The notes below the pieces were generated by a model. The model saw only the letters and a program-made list of their open reading frames with translations. It was not told the DNA's origin and made no database searches. DNA of 64,000 nt, from assembly GCA_965220055.1 (NCBI GenBank), contig CBDCPE010000004.1:558001-622000 (forward strand), in the 5' to 3' direction. The translations under genes and the position numbers were made by a program. Shown piece by piece: positions 28,961 to 38,126 of this stretch (the first letter of the stretch is position 1; each line of letters opens with the position of its first letter). The DNA is from Bin87 sp965220055. GTDB lineage: Bacteria > Chloroflexota > Dehalococcoidia > Lucifugimonadales > UBA3495.

Positions 28961-28987
28961 ATTATACTATTTCGCGATACATGTCAA
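28961..28987 (-). promoter_or_regulatory. sigma70-type promoter for the leader/USP transcript
   Basis: On the minus strand TTGACA (28987-28982) and TATAAT (28966-28961), both perfect consensus, are separated by 15 bp (16 if GTTGAC is used). The predicted start near 28954 is about 80 nt before the leader-peptide GTG. Confidence 0.6.
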
Positions 28988-29001
28988 CCCCTACAACGTC
29001 C

Positions 29002-29131
29002 TCACGCGTACCCAGTTTGCCATCGAGAGGAGCGAGGAGACGTGGCGATCCCATTGCCTGAGCGACGACTCCGCCAACGACTGGATCGCCACAGTCCGCT
29101 CGCAATGACAGTTCGAGTAGAAACGGGTACC
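29002..29131. repeat. palindromic-ended dispersed repeat, copy 2
   Basis: 130 bp, left end TCACGCGTACCCAGTTTG, right end with CGCTCGCAATGACAGTT and a degenerate GGGTACC end. More diverged than copies 1 and 3. It lies between the leader promoter and the hydrolase stop. Confidence 0.7.
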
Positions 29132-29153
29132 ATATGGTGTTTCGGACCCGCCC

Positions 29154-29966
29154 CTACTCGGTGGTTTCGCTTGTGGTCGCAGTCGCCGCGCTCGGCCCGG
29201 CGTACCGGGCCATGAAGCCCCTGATGGCGTTGAAGTACTGCTGGAAGCCCACGTACATCAGGTCGTTGTGGCCCGCGCCCGGTATGATCTCCAGGTGCTT
29301 GTGGGCAGTCTCGAGCTTGTTGAACATGTCCACCGCTTCGGCCAGCGGTGCCGATTCGTCCCACTGGCCGTGAATCACCAGCGCGGGAATGTCGATGGAA
29401 TAGAACTTGGCCTGGTAGTCGTCCTCCAGCGCTTGTACCACCTCCGCCTCCAGCCCCTCGGCTATCCGTCCCAGGTTGGGCCGCCCGCTCTCTATGATGA
29501 CGCCGTTGATCCGGTCGGCGGCGGCTATGGCAAGCTCCCCGGCGGAGTGACGTCCCATGGAGCGCCCCATGACGTATAGCGGGCCCGTGAAACGCAGCGC
29601 TCGCATCGTCTCCTGCAGCCAGTCCAGCGCGACGTACGCGTCCGACAGCATGGTGTTAAAACTCGGCGACCCGCTGGACGCGCCGAAGCCCCGATAGTCG
29701 GCAACAAAAAAGTTCGCGCCGATTTCATTGTAGTGCGGCGCGATCTCATCGTAACGGGCGACGTTCTCCCCGCCGCCGTAGAAAAACAGCACCGTGGGGT
29801 TGTCTCGCCCAACCGCGAAGAATCGGCTCGACAGGACAGTCCCGTCAGCGACGGTAATCCCGTAGTCCACCGCCCCCGAGGGCGTGTCGTTCCAGCCCCG
29901 CAAGGGGTGGAAGGAACGGGCCGACGCCTCGGGGTTGTCCAGCACGGAGTAATCAACGGCAGTCAT
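29154..29966 (-). CDS. alpha/beta hydrolase (esterase/thioesterase-like)
   Basis: 270 aa from ATG 29966 with a purine-rich GGGGGGACC upstream; the longer frame merely reads through the neighbouring IS end. Features: TVLFFYGGGENVARYDE (oxyanion loop, about 60-75), FFVADYRGFGASSG, nucleophile elbow GRSMG (about residue 130, Ser), acid in HGQWDESAPL (about 215) and His in PGAGHNDLMY (about 240). Complete triad, so probably active. The rve-type IS ends 65 bp upstream and may have replaced its promoter. Confidence 0.83.
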   Translation of the reverse strand: MTAVDYSVLDNPEASARSFHPLRGWNDTPSGAVDYGITVADGTVLSSRFFAVGRDNPTVLFFYGGGENVARYDEIAPHYNEIGANFFVADYRGFGASSGSPSFNTMLSDAYVALDWLQETMRALRFTGPLYVMGRSMGRHSAGELAIAAADRINGVIIESGRPNLGRIAEGLEAEVVQALEDDYQAKFYSIDIPALVIHGQWDESAPLAEAVDMFNKLETAHKHLEIIPGAGHNDLMYVGFQQYFNAIRGFMARYAGPSAATATTSETTE

Positions 29967-30090
29967 GGCGGTCCCCCCAGCGGTAGTTTGTCGCATTGTA
30001 CTATGGCCGAGCGACCCGTTTGGCGCTTCCTGATAGACGACAATAAGGAATGCCTCCCCTGTTGCCTCACCGAAGAATGTTACCGAAACT

Positions 30091-31747
30091 CTAGCACTTG
30101 GGATCCGCTCCAAACAGGTCCAGTTCCGGCAGTCCAGCTGGTTCCGCCGAGCCTGCGTTGGACGAAGCATAAACGAGATTTTTGGCCATGATGCCCCGCC
30201 AATCTTTCACCCGGCGTTGCAAGGTTCGCAGCTGCGCTTCGGTGAAACGGTCCGGGTGTTCCGACTGCAACCGTGCCATCGGCGCCTTGCCCGTGGCATC
30301 CGGCTCTGCCTGCAACCACCCCAACACGTCGCTCCAAACGCCCTCGAAGGGGTCTTGGCGCGTGCGCCAATGCCGCGGACCTCGCACTCGCGCGGCGTGT
30401 GTGGGACGTGTTTCGCCCTGCTGCCACAGATTGGGCAACTTGGCGAGGAACCGTTCGAGGCTTTCTCCTGCTGGCGTTTCCCGCACACCCGGAGACGTGG
30501 TTGCCACCAGCGCCGACTGGGCTTCACGGATGGTGTGCAGCAGCAACACCGGGTCCAACCCAGTCCGATATTCCTCAAGTGAGGCTTTCAGCTCAGCGCC
30601 GGTTGCGTCGTGCTGGATCAGCCGGTCGCCGGGCGTGGCGGGCTGACTGTAATGCTTGACGGTGGTGGAGCCATCCCTGGTCTTGTCGATCAGCTTGAAT
30701 GAGGGCTGGAAATAGTTCACGTACCGACGCAGCGCTCCGTAGAGATAGGCCATGTGTCGATTTACAGGGCGATTAGGCCAGCCACCTGTCCCGAATACCG
30801 GTCATGGCCGACGAAGCGTCGTACCACGGAACCGTTCTTCTGCTCAATCCATCCCTGGTCGTTGCTGCGGTAAGGTCGGGACCGGGTGAACTCGATGCCG
30901 CGGTTGGCGCAGTATGTGATCAGCGTTTCGTTGATGAACGCGCCGTCGTTATCGGAGTCGATGCCAAGAAGTCGATGCCAAGGAGTCGATGCCAAGGAGT
31001 CGATGCCAAGGAGTCGATGCCAAGGATGGGAAAGGGCAACTGCTGCGAGATGGCCTCCAGCCCCTCCACAACCAGAGACTGCTCCCGGGCCAGGAGGGGT
31101 ACCGCTTCGGTCCAGCCGGTGCAAATGTCGGTTGCGACCAGACGGTGGATGAATGATCCGGACACGGATCCGCCGCAGTGAGCCACCAGGTCTATAGTGA
31201 GCCACCAGGTCTATTTCCAGAAAGCCCGGCGGCGGTCCATTCCAGTCGTTGTAGGTCCGCACCGGAACCCGCTTCCCCATGGGCCGCCCGCGCCGGCGTC
31301 TGCGCCGGCTCCCCGCGGTGGGACGGATGGGTTTCAGCAGCCGATCCAATGTGGCCGCGCTGGCCGCCATTAGCCGCGGTCGCACTTCGGGATCCAGGTC
31401 AAGGTGCCCATGACGCTCCATGGATGCCACCAGATAGGGGAGCGCCGCCTGCAGGCGCTTCCCGCAGATACGGTCGGCCGCCTCCCAGATTACGATCACC
31501 GCCTCGCGTACTGCTTCATCATAGATGCGCCGGCCCTATAGATGCGCTGGCCCTTGATCATTGACGGTTTCTCCCCAGCGTCGCCGGACTGCCCCAACAG
31601 CCGGATACCGTGCTTGCGGTGGTGGCCGGTTACGGCGATGAACTCATCGAGGATTCGGCCCTTGTCCTTTTTGGATGACTCGCGGTAACGGTCCCGTATC
31701 GTTATCAATAATTCCTGTTTTGCCATCCTGCTGATGCCTCCTCCCAC
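30091..31747 (-). pseudogene. DDE/rve transposase of copy A, multiply frameshifted
   Basis: Homologous throughout to the intact 515-aa protein at 57733-59280. Lesions: 17-bp tandem duplication (31521-31554), 19-bp tandem duplication (31177-31214), a 14-bp unit present five times (30955-31024; once in the intact copy) and an about 16-base insertion replacing part of the GQxxGQTMAHLY region near 30760. The first two and the last are shared with copy B, so they predate its spread. Catalytic core remnants IDLVAH, GIDSDND and WIEQKNGSVVRR are still readable. Confidence 0.85.
30955..31024. repeat. 14-bp unit in five tandem copies
   Basis: GAGTCGATGCCAAG is repeated five times (second unit begins A instead of G). 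The equivalent place has one unit in the intact transposase at 57733-59280 and four in copy B (61849-61904). It encodes the catalytic GIDSDND region, so it is an expansion inside coding sequence and not a CRISPR. Confidence 0.92.
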
Positions 31748-31777
31748 GTGGCTGCCTCCCGACTTTTCGGTAACATT

Positions 31778-32866
31778 CTAGTGTCCTGTATTCAAAGTTC
31801 GCTGGCAAAAGTGGGCGACGTTGGCCAGGATTTGGTCGGCGGTCTTGGTCCAGACAAAAGGTTTAGGGTCTTCGTTGGTGACGTCCAGGTAGCGGTAGAT
31901 GGCAGTCTCCAGTTCGGCGCTGCTCTGATGCACGCCGCGGCGCAACTGCTTTTCGGTGAGCAGACCGAACCAGCGCTCCACCAGGTTCAGCCACGAGGCG
32001 CTGGTGGGTGTGAAGTGCATATGGAAGCGGGGCCGCTTGGCAAACCAGTTCCGGATCAGCGCCGTCTTGTGGGTGGCGTAGTTGTCCGCGATCAGGTGGA
32101 CGTCGAGGTCGGCGGGCACCTCGGCCTCGATGGTATCGAGGAATTTGCGGAACTCCACGGCCCGGTGCCGTTGGTGGCAACGACCAATCACCTTGCCGGT
32201 CCTGGTGTCTAAGGCGGCGAACAGCGAAGTGGTGCCGTGACGCAGGTAATCATGGGTGCGCCGTTCCACTTGTCCCGGGCGCATGGGCAATAGCGGACGG
32301 GTGCGATCCAACGCCTGGATCTGGGACTTCTCGTCCACGCACAGGACCAACGCCCGATCCGGTGGATTCAGGTATAGCCCCACAACGTCCCTGACCTTCT
32401 CGATGAAGAAGGGGTCCGACGACAACTTGAAAGTCTCCGTGCGGTGTGGCTGCAATCCGAAGGCCCGCCAGATGCGGCTGACCGTGTTGTGGCTCAGCCC
32501 GCTGCGCTGGGCCATGGACCGGGTGCTCCAATGGGTCGCGTCCCGGGGCGCGGTCTCCAGCGTCAGCGTAATCACACGCTCCACGTCGTCATCGGTAACC
32601 GCTCGAGGCCGTCCGCTGCGCGGTTCGTCCGACAGTCCGTCCAGCCTCCGTTCCAGGAACCGGGAACGCCATTTCCCCACCGTCTCATCGGACACTCCCA
32701 GGTCGGTGCCCACCGTGGTATTGCTGCGGCCTTCGGCACAGCCCAAAATCATTCTGGCCCGCAGCGCCAAAGCTTGCGCCGTTTTCGGACGACGAACCCA
32801 CCGCTCCAAGGTTTCACGCTCCACGTCATCCAAAATTAGCGGCGGCATTGGTCGTCCGATTGCCAT
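31778..32866 (-). CDS. IS630-family transposase
   Basis: About 362 aa. ATG 32866 is preferred over 32872 because AGGAGG is 6 bases before it. N-terminal HTH (TVGTDLGVSDETVGKWRSRF; LSHNTVSRIWRAFGL), then DDE core: VLCVDEKSQIQAL, HLIADNYATHKT and SWLNLVERWFGLLTEK (D, D, E). Full length and unbroken. Its TAG stop is formed at the junction by the duplicated target TA plus the preceding C (31778-31780), so the stop depends on the insertion site. Confidence 0.92.
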   Translation of the reverse strand: MAIGRPMPPLILDDVERETLERWVRRPKTAQALALRARMILGCAEGRSNTTVGTDLGVSDETVGKWRSRFLERRLDGLSDEPRSGRPRAVTDDDVERVITLTLETAPRDATHWSTRSMAQRSGLSHNTVSRIWRAFGLQPHRTETFKLSSDPFFIEKVRDVVGLYLNPPDRALVLCVDEKSQIQALDRTRPLLPMRPGQVERRTHDYLRHGTTSLFAALDTRTGKVIGRCHQRHRAVEFRKFLDTIEAEVPADLDVHLIADNYATHKTALIRNWFAKRPRFHMHFTPTSASWLNLVERWFGLLTEKQLRRGVHQSSAELETAIYRYLDVTNEDPKPFVWTKTADQILANVAHFCQRTLNTGH

Positions 32867-32945
32867 GGTCATCCTCCTCTGGGCTGCTAACCCGGAGGAT
32901 ACCTCATCGCGAATACTATTACAATGAACTTCAGTTACACCACAC
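31781..32945 (-). mobile_element. IS630-family insertion sequence inside copy A
   Basis: 1165 bp flanked by TA at 31779-31780 and 32946-32947, the duplication expected for IS630/Tc1. Imperfect inverted ends: GTGTCCTGTATTCAAAGTTC and GTGTGGTGTAACTGAAGTTC. Removing it restores the end of copy A as seen intact in copy B. Confidence 0.9.
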
Positions 32946-32993
32946 TAGTTGAGGCAACCATTCGGCGTGGGTAACGTTTTTGTTGAGGCAATG

Positions 32994-33594
32994 CAATTCG
33001 GCATATTTAGTTGACGCGGGACACTTGGGTCCGCCTTGACCAATTGCTTCTTGGGCCGCTTCAGCACAAACCCCAACCGGTGCCGGTAGTTCCGGCAACT
33101 GCTCCGGCTCAGTACCTGCCGGAAGCGTTCCCCCACATACCGGCGCACCGCCTTCCAGTTCCAGTTGGATAGTTCGATGCCCGCCTGCGACGGCAATTCC
33201 TGCACCGCCGCCTTCAACTCGGCCTGCTGCTCCCCGTTCAGCGCGGGGGGAACCTCCCGTCTGCTCAAAAGACAGCGCCCTCGGACCGCCTTCCGAGAAT
33301 GCCTCGGCCCATTGGCCAATGGTGTGGGCATCCCTTTCCAACGCCCGAGCTACCGCCGCGGCCGTCCAACCCCGCGCCAGCAGCCACAGCGCGTGCCACC
33401 TTTCCCGCTCCCGTGGCGTCGGAGCCCGATACATCCGCCGTCGTACCTCAGCCTCATCCATTCGCCACCGCTCCAGCAGTGGCCCCATCTCCATCATGCC
33501 CAACAGCAACCCCCAACTCTGATTCGTTCACCGACCAACTCAACCACCGCCAATTCTACCCAACGCCAATGCGGGTTTCACCTTGGCTTCGGTT
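32994..33594 (-). pseudogene. second IS630-type element, 5' part only
   Basis: Right end ends CACCTTGGCTTCGGTT at TA (33595-33596). The reading direction is minus: RWHALWLLARGWTAAAVARALERD-like helix-turn-helix, AHTIGQWAEAFSEGGPRAL, a frameshift near 33250, then NWNWKAVRRYVGERF and RLGFVLKRPKKQLVKADPS, where copy A of the rve IS cuts it off. The catalytic DDE part is missing. The same element, with its end next to another IS5, reappears at 63722. Confidence 0.8.
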
Positions 33595-33596
33595 TA

Positions 33597-34403
33597 GGTT
33601 CTGTTGACATTTCATTATAATGGCCGTATGTCAAACATCAGATTATCACCAGAACAGTGGGCCAGGGTTCTCGATTTCTTGCGTGGCTGCACCGGCCTGT
33701 ACGTTGGCCGGGAAGCGGATTGCCGGCGTTTTGTCGAGGCCGTCTCATGGATTAACCGCTCTGGGGCCCAATGGCGACTGCTGCCAGCCGAATACGGGAA
33801 CTGGAACAGCGTCTACAAACGATTCGCCCGTTGGACTGACCAAGGGGTCTGGGAACAGATGCATCAACATTGCTCCGACGACCCGGATCTGGAATACCTG
33901 ATCATCGACAGCACGGTGGTCCGGGCGCACCCTTGCGCGGCAGGGGCTCCCCCAAAAACGGTGGCCAGGCTGCCCAGGCCCTGGGCCGGAGCCGCGGCGG
34001 GTTCAGCACCAAGATTCACGTGAGCGTGGACGGCTTGGGCAACCCCTTACGATTCATCCTGACCGGAGGGCAACAGCACGACATCACCCAGGCGGAGGAG
34101 TTAATCGCCGGTTATGCTGGCGAGCACGTACTGGCCGACAAAGGGTACGATGCCCAGGAGTTTCGCCGACACATTCTGGAACTGGGTATGCTGCCGGTCA
34201 TTCCGCCCCGCTCGAACCGCAAGGAACCCGCCGACTATGACCGGCATCTGTACCGGGAGCGCCATCTGGTCGAATGCTTCATCAACAAGATCAAGCACTA
34301 TCGCCGGATCTTCTCCCGGTTTGAGAAGCTGGACACCAGATGCCTGGGCTTCCTGCATTTCACCGCCGCTCTCATCTGGTTACGGTGAAATGTCAACAGA
34401 ACC
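33597..34403 (+). mobile_element. IS5-family insertion sequence, copy 1
   Basis: 807 bp with inverted ends GGTTCTGTTGACATTTCA / TGAAATGTCAACAGAACC and TA on both sides (33595-33596, 34404-34405). As far as I can compare by eye, identical to the element at 62913-63719. It lies against the TA of the second IS630. Confidence 0.9.
33628..34388 (+). CDS. IS5-family transposase made by -1 frameshifting
   Basis: Frame 0 starts at ATG 33628 (MSNIRLSPEQWARVLDFL) and runs through IIDSTVVRAHPCAAGAPPK; the remainder (NGGQAAQALGRSRGGFSTK ... VLADKGYDAQEF ... ERHLVECFINKIKHYRRI) is in the -1 frame to 34388. At the junction the zero-frame codons read C CCA AAA (33951-33957), a proper X XXY YYZ slippery heptamer. 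Fused product about 253 aa with DDE acids DST, DKGYD and the Glu of HLVECF. Two-frame IS5 elements using frameshifting are known. The identical second copy has the same arrangement. Confidence 0.85.
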
Positions 34404-34405
34404 TA

Positions 34406-34690
34406 GTCTCCCTGGGTGTCGACCAGGTCATGCTCTCTCAAATAGTTGACGTCCCGGGCCAGCGTTCGGGCTGAGACGCTAAGGTAAAGGCGCGATAGCG
34501 GCTCGGTGCCCGCTCGTATTGAGTACGCCCGCTGGTTTGCCCTTACGTGCTGGGCGACGTTGTAGCGGGAGCAGCTGTGGCGAGTGGGTGCGTCAATGCG
34601 GGCGTAATGGCGGCGGAAGCCGCGGGTTTGTTGGCGGTGGCTGCGGCAGGTTTCATTTGCATTATCTCGTGCTTCAGCCTTTCATCCCGA
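34406..34690 (-). pseudogene. decayed fragment with winged-helix-like C-terminus
   Basis: Read leftward, the frame contains FRRHYARIDAPTRHS, AQHVRANQRAYSIRAGTEPL and SVSARTLARDVNYLREHDLV, resembling the DNA-binding tail of Fic-type or DeoR-like regulators (ARTLxRDLxxLxEHGLV). No start codon, and both sides are cut by insertion sequences. Identification is weak. Confidence 0.3.
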
Positions 34691-34716
34691 TACTGGAGCA
34701 GAAGACTACAGCCCTA

Positions 34717-35915
34717 AACCAAAGCCAAGGTGGGATGTGCATTTGCCGGGTGCTGGGAATCGGGGCGGGAGTCTCGCGGGAGTGTTTCGGCCCTTGATTG
34801 CAGGACCGTCCGGCAGCGCCGTCTCACCTCGTCTTTCCGGCTGGACAGCCCGGCCAGGAATTTGCCGACCCTCTCTGGACCGCCGCCCTGCTCCCCAGGC
34901 ACAGATTGCCAGTGGCCTCCTCTCTCGCCCAGCCCCAGATAGCCTCATCGGCGTTGCAGTCCGGGCTGTAGCCCGGCAGGTTCACCAGCCTCAGCTCCAG
35001 CTCAGGCGTCCTGAGGTACTCCCGCACCGCTTCCCCACTCCTGAGCTTGTCGAAGGGGGGCCGGCGCATTGTCCCAGATGACCCGCAGCGGCCCTGGATG
35101 CTTTTCCTTCAGTTGCGTCAGGCAGTTGCGTCAGGAAGGCAACCGAGGTCCCGCTGTTGCTGTTGCCCTCCAGTTCCATCCATTCCACCTCGCCCGTCTC
35201 CAGGCACACCGCTGAATAGTAGCTGGCCGGCTCCCCATACCGCGGGCTATTGGCGTCCACCAACGCAGGCTTACCCTTCAGCACCCACTTGCCCCGCAAT
35301 TCCGCGTCCGCCCGGAAGTGGGCCTCATCAGCAAAGAATATGCTGGCTTCAGTCCGTTGGGCCTCCTCCCACAGGGCGGCGTACTCCGCCACGAAGGCCT
35401 CCCGCTTGGACGCATTCGCCTTGAGCAGACGCTTCTGGGGGCGCTTGCAGGCAAACCCCAGCCGGTAAAGCCAGTTCAGGCAACTGCTGCGGCACAGGCT
35501 GATGCCAAACCGTTCTGAGACCAACTGCCGCACCACCCTCCAATACCAGTTGGCCAGTTGGATGCCCGCCGCAGCGGGCGCTTGTTCCACCGCCCCTTTC
35601 AACTCCTCTGCTGCGTCGGGTCAAGGGCGGGGGGGAACCACCGGTCTGCTCGAATATCAGCGCCGCAGACCCTCCCTCACCGAAGGCCGACGCCCAACGC
35701 CCGATAGTGTGGGGGTCCCGCTCCAGCGCCTCCGCCGTCGCCGCTGCCGTCAAGCCCTGAGCCAGCAGCAGGATGGCGTACCACCGCTCCCGCTCCCGCT
35801 CCCGGGGTGTGGGAGCCAAAATCATCCGCCGCCGCAAGTCCTTGACTCCCATCTGCCATTGTTCCAGAGACCGGTCTATCTCCCTCACGCCCATCACCAA
35901 CCCCTCGCAATTTCT
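34717..35915 (-). pseudogene. third IS630-type element, frameshifted
   Basis: Left end TA then AACCAAAGCCAAGGTGGG, matching the end of the second IS630 group; the right end is lost against the next IS. Protein pieces: PTPRERERERWYAILLLAQG (with an expanded Arg-Glu hexanucleotide run), EALERDPHTIGRWASAFGEGG, RLGFACKRPQKRLLKANASK, IFFADEAHFRADAEL, LVNLPGYSPDCNADEAIWGW. Breaks include a 13-bp tandem duplication at 35110-35135 (removal gives LTQLKEKHPGPLRVIWDNAPA-type sequence) and an insertion containing TTCGACAAGCTCAGGA where the neighbours expect HRGEAVREYL. Confidence 0.8.
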
Positions 35916-36208
35916 GAGAACCTGTCTACGATCTCTGAAATAGGTTAAGTTGAGACTATTATCAGGGGAGGGGTAATCATGTCTCATTCCTATCCCAGCG
36001 ACATCAGCCGGAAGCAATTCGCCCGGATTCTGCCGACGTTGGAGTCGGCTCGCCGCCGGACCAAACCCCGCACCGTGGACTTGTATGACGTTTGCTGCGG
36101 CGTGCTGTACCTCTTGAAAAGCGGGTGCCAGTGGCGAATGCTGCCTGCGGACTTCCCCAATTGGCGCACTTGCTACCAGTATTTCCGGCAATGGAGCGAG
36201 CAACCTTG

Positions 36209-36369
36209 TATGGTACATAGGGATGCGACAGACCGATCCAACCTGGGTTGAAGAAAACCGTGGGCCAGCCTGGTCGTCGCATCCTACCCGGATAGAGCCC
36301 GAACAGTTGCCCGGGCCAATCGAGCCCGCATCGTGCAAGGAAGGGCCGACGCTCACACAGGAGGTACAG
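36209..36369 (+). ncRNA. candidate IS110 bridge RNA region
   Basis: The 160 bp before the transposase hold nested pairing: GGATGCGAC (36223-36231) with GTCGCATCC (36284-36292), enclosing a small CAACC-TG-GGTTG hairpin. IS110-group elements are known to express a structured bridge RNA from the non-coding left end to pick donor and target. Sequence gives only layout and pairing; expression is inferred. Confidence 0.35.
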
Positions 36370-37332
36370 ATGGGAGGAGAACCGAGGTTCGTAGGTATTG
36401 ATGTCTCAAAGGCGCAGGTGGACGTTGCGGTCCGGCCTACGGGAAGGAGATGGGTCATGTCCTACGATGAGGCCGGAAGTAAGGAATTGGTCTCCCAGAT
36501 GGTGGACCTGGGGCCCGCCCTAGTGCTGCTGGAGGCAACGGGCGGTCTGGAACTGCCCTTGGTGGCCGCACTGGCGGCGGCGGCGCTGCCAGTGGTCGTC
36601 GTCAATCCGCGCCAGGTCCGGGACTTCGCCAGGGCCACCGGAACGCTGGCCAAGACCGACTCGCTGGACGCGGCAGTCCTGGCTCACTTCGCCGACGCGG
36701 TTCGTCCCTCGGTGCGCCCTCTCAGGGACGCCGAGGCCCAGGTCCTCAACTCGCTGACTGCCCGCCGGCGCCAGGTGATGACCATGCTGGTCTCCGAGAA
36801 GAACCGACTGGGTACTGCCATCAGCGCGGTGCGTCCTCGCATCGAGACCCACATCGCCTGGTTGGACCAGGAGTTGCGCGACTTGGACCAGGAGTTACGG
36901 CAGTCTCTTCGCCGAAGTCCAGTATGGCGTGAGAAGGACGACCTGCTGCGCACCGTTCCCGGCGTAGGGGAGCAGCTCTCTCTCACCCTGCTGGCCGACC
37001 TGCCCGAGTTGGGCGCTCTGGACCGACGGCAGATCGCGGCCTTGGTGGGCGTGGCGCCCTTCAACCGGGACAGCGGTACCTTGCGCGGCCGACGCGCCGT
37101 CTGGGGCGGACGCTCCCGGGTTCGGGGTGTTCTCTACATGGGAACGCTGACCGCGACCCGTTTCAATCCCGTCATCAGCGACTTCTACCAGAGGCTGCTG
37201 GAGGCTGGTAAGACGAAGAAAGTGGCTTTGGTCGCTTGCATGCGTAAACTGCTCACTATCCTAAACGCCATGGTTAAGAATAGCTCTCCATGGCGTAGCT
37301 CGCGTCCCGCAGAAATTGCCCAACCTTCTTGA
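36370..37332 (+). CDS. IS110-family transposase (DEDD recombinase)
   Basis: 320 aa from ATG 36370, preceded by CAGGAGGTACAG; a longer frame upstream has no support. RuvC-like domain with FVGIDVSKAQVDVAV, LVLLEATGGLELPLV and LAKTDSLDAAVLAHFAD (D, E, D, D), a central helical linker, and the C-terminal Transposase_20 part RTVPGVGEQLSLTLLADLPELG, ALVGVAPFNRDSGTLRGRR with its catalytic Ser. Intact. Confidence 0.92.
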   Translation: MGGEPRFVGIDVSKAQVDVAVRPTGRRWVMSYDEAGSKELVSQMVDLGPALVLLEATGGLELPLVAALAAAALPVVVVNPRQVRDFARATGTLAKTDSLDAAVLAHFADAVRPSVRPLRDAEAQVLNSLTARRRQVMTMLVSEKNRLGTAISAVRPRIETHIAWLDQELRDLDQELRQSLRRSPVWREKDDLLRTVPGVGEQLSLTLLADLPELGALDRRQIAALVGVAPFNRDSGTLRGRRAVWGGRSRVRGVLYMGTLTATRFNPVISDFYQRLLEAGKTKKVALVACMRKLLTILNAMVKNSSPWRSSRPAEIAQPS

Positions 37333-38126
37333 CAGCCAACACAGTTGCTGGCCCGGCGAAAGAATCCATTCTGGAGCAAGTCCTAAAAAAATCGGTTGGC
37401 GCGGTCCGGCAAAGCAATGGACGGAAAGAGCAGACCAGCTTCTGCATCGTGGACTCCCAGAGCGTCAAGAACACGGACAGTGCCGATAGCAAGGGCTATG
37501 ACGCGGGCAAGAAGGTGTCCGGAATCAAGCGTCACATCGCGGTGGACACGCAAGGATTGCCCCATGCGATACCTGTGACTACCGCCAATGTTACCGACCG
37601 GGCTGGGGCTTTGGCGATGTTTGACGAAAACCGGGCCGACCTCAGCCAGGTCCAGAAGGTGCTGGTCGACGGGGGTTACACCGGGAAGCCCTTTGCCGCT
37701 ACGGTGCAAAGCCGGTTGGGAGCCGCAGTGGCAGTGGTGAAACGCAACGAACTGCACACCTTCGTGGTGCTGCCAAAGCGATGGGTGGTGGAGCGATCTT
37801 TCGCTTGGCTGGGAAAGTGCCGCCGACTCTGGAAGAACTGTGAAAGGAAGCTCAATACCAGCCTGCAAATGGCGGTGCTTGCCTTCATGGTGCTAATCCT
37901 CAAAAGATCGTAGACAGGCTCTAAGAACTCCTACTCCTGATTTGAGCCAATACTAGCGGTTGATTGAAGGTGACCGGCACACGCGTTGCGCGGCACTAGC
38001 AAGGGACGGAGGCGGTGTGGGCGATATACCAACCCGATCACCGCCAGAGCACATACGGACGCGTCGCCCAGATCCACCACATCCACCGGGCGGTACGGAA
38101 CAATCCCCGCACGGCGCCAGCGACGC

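Larger units (their letters stand above)
30031..32993 (-). mobile_element. rve-type insertion sequence, copy A, pierced by an IS630
   Basis: Left end begins TGATAGACGACAATAAGGAA, shared exactly with the elements at 57674 and 61047. The right end, after removing the IS630 at 31781-32945, continues CATTCTAGTTGAGGCAACC and ends TTGAGGCAATG. Ends carry the motif TTGCCTCA...GTTACC: once at left, twice at right. No target duplication; the right flank is a decapitated second IS630 whose other half is not at the left flank, so the site has been rearranged. Confidence 0.75.
36209..37355 (+). mobile_element. IS110-family insertion sequence
   Basis: Bounded by the two halves of the IS5-like transposase; CAACCTT occurs near both junctions (36201 and 37320). 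No inverted ends, as usual for IS110. A non-coding left segment of about 160 bp and a very short right segment give the IS110-group (not IS1111) layout. Confidence 0.75.
35979..37913 (+). pseudogene. IS5-family transposase split by an IS110
   Basis: N-terminal piece 35979-36208: MSHSYPSDISRKQFARIL, LYDVCCGVLYLLKSGCQWR, PNWRTCYQYFRQWSEQ. C-terminal piece about 37356-37913: SILEQVLKKSVGAVRQ, CIVDSQSVKNTDSADSKGYD (first Asp), KVLVDGGYTGKPFA (second Asp), VVERSFAWLGKCRRLWKN (Glu). Together a complete DDE protein of the ISL2/IS1031 type, so the damage is only the insertion. Confidence 0.85.
35918..37921 (+). mobile_element. IS5-like element interrupted by an IS110
   Basis: Inverted ends GAACCTGTCTACGATCT and (right, reverse complement) GAGCCTGTCTACGATCT, 16 of 17 matching. 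No clear target duplication. Internal IS110 occupies about 36209-37355. Confidence 0.8.

Noticed and set aside
30955..31024. Possible CRISPR array
   Set aside because: Units are contiguous 14-mers without spacers and lie within a transposase reading frame.
35918..37921. TNA target duplication around the interrupted IS5-like element
   Set aside because: Flanks read TGA and TAA, not identical.
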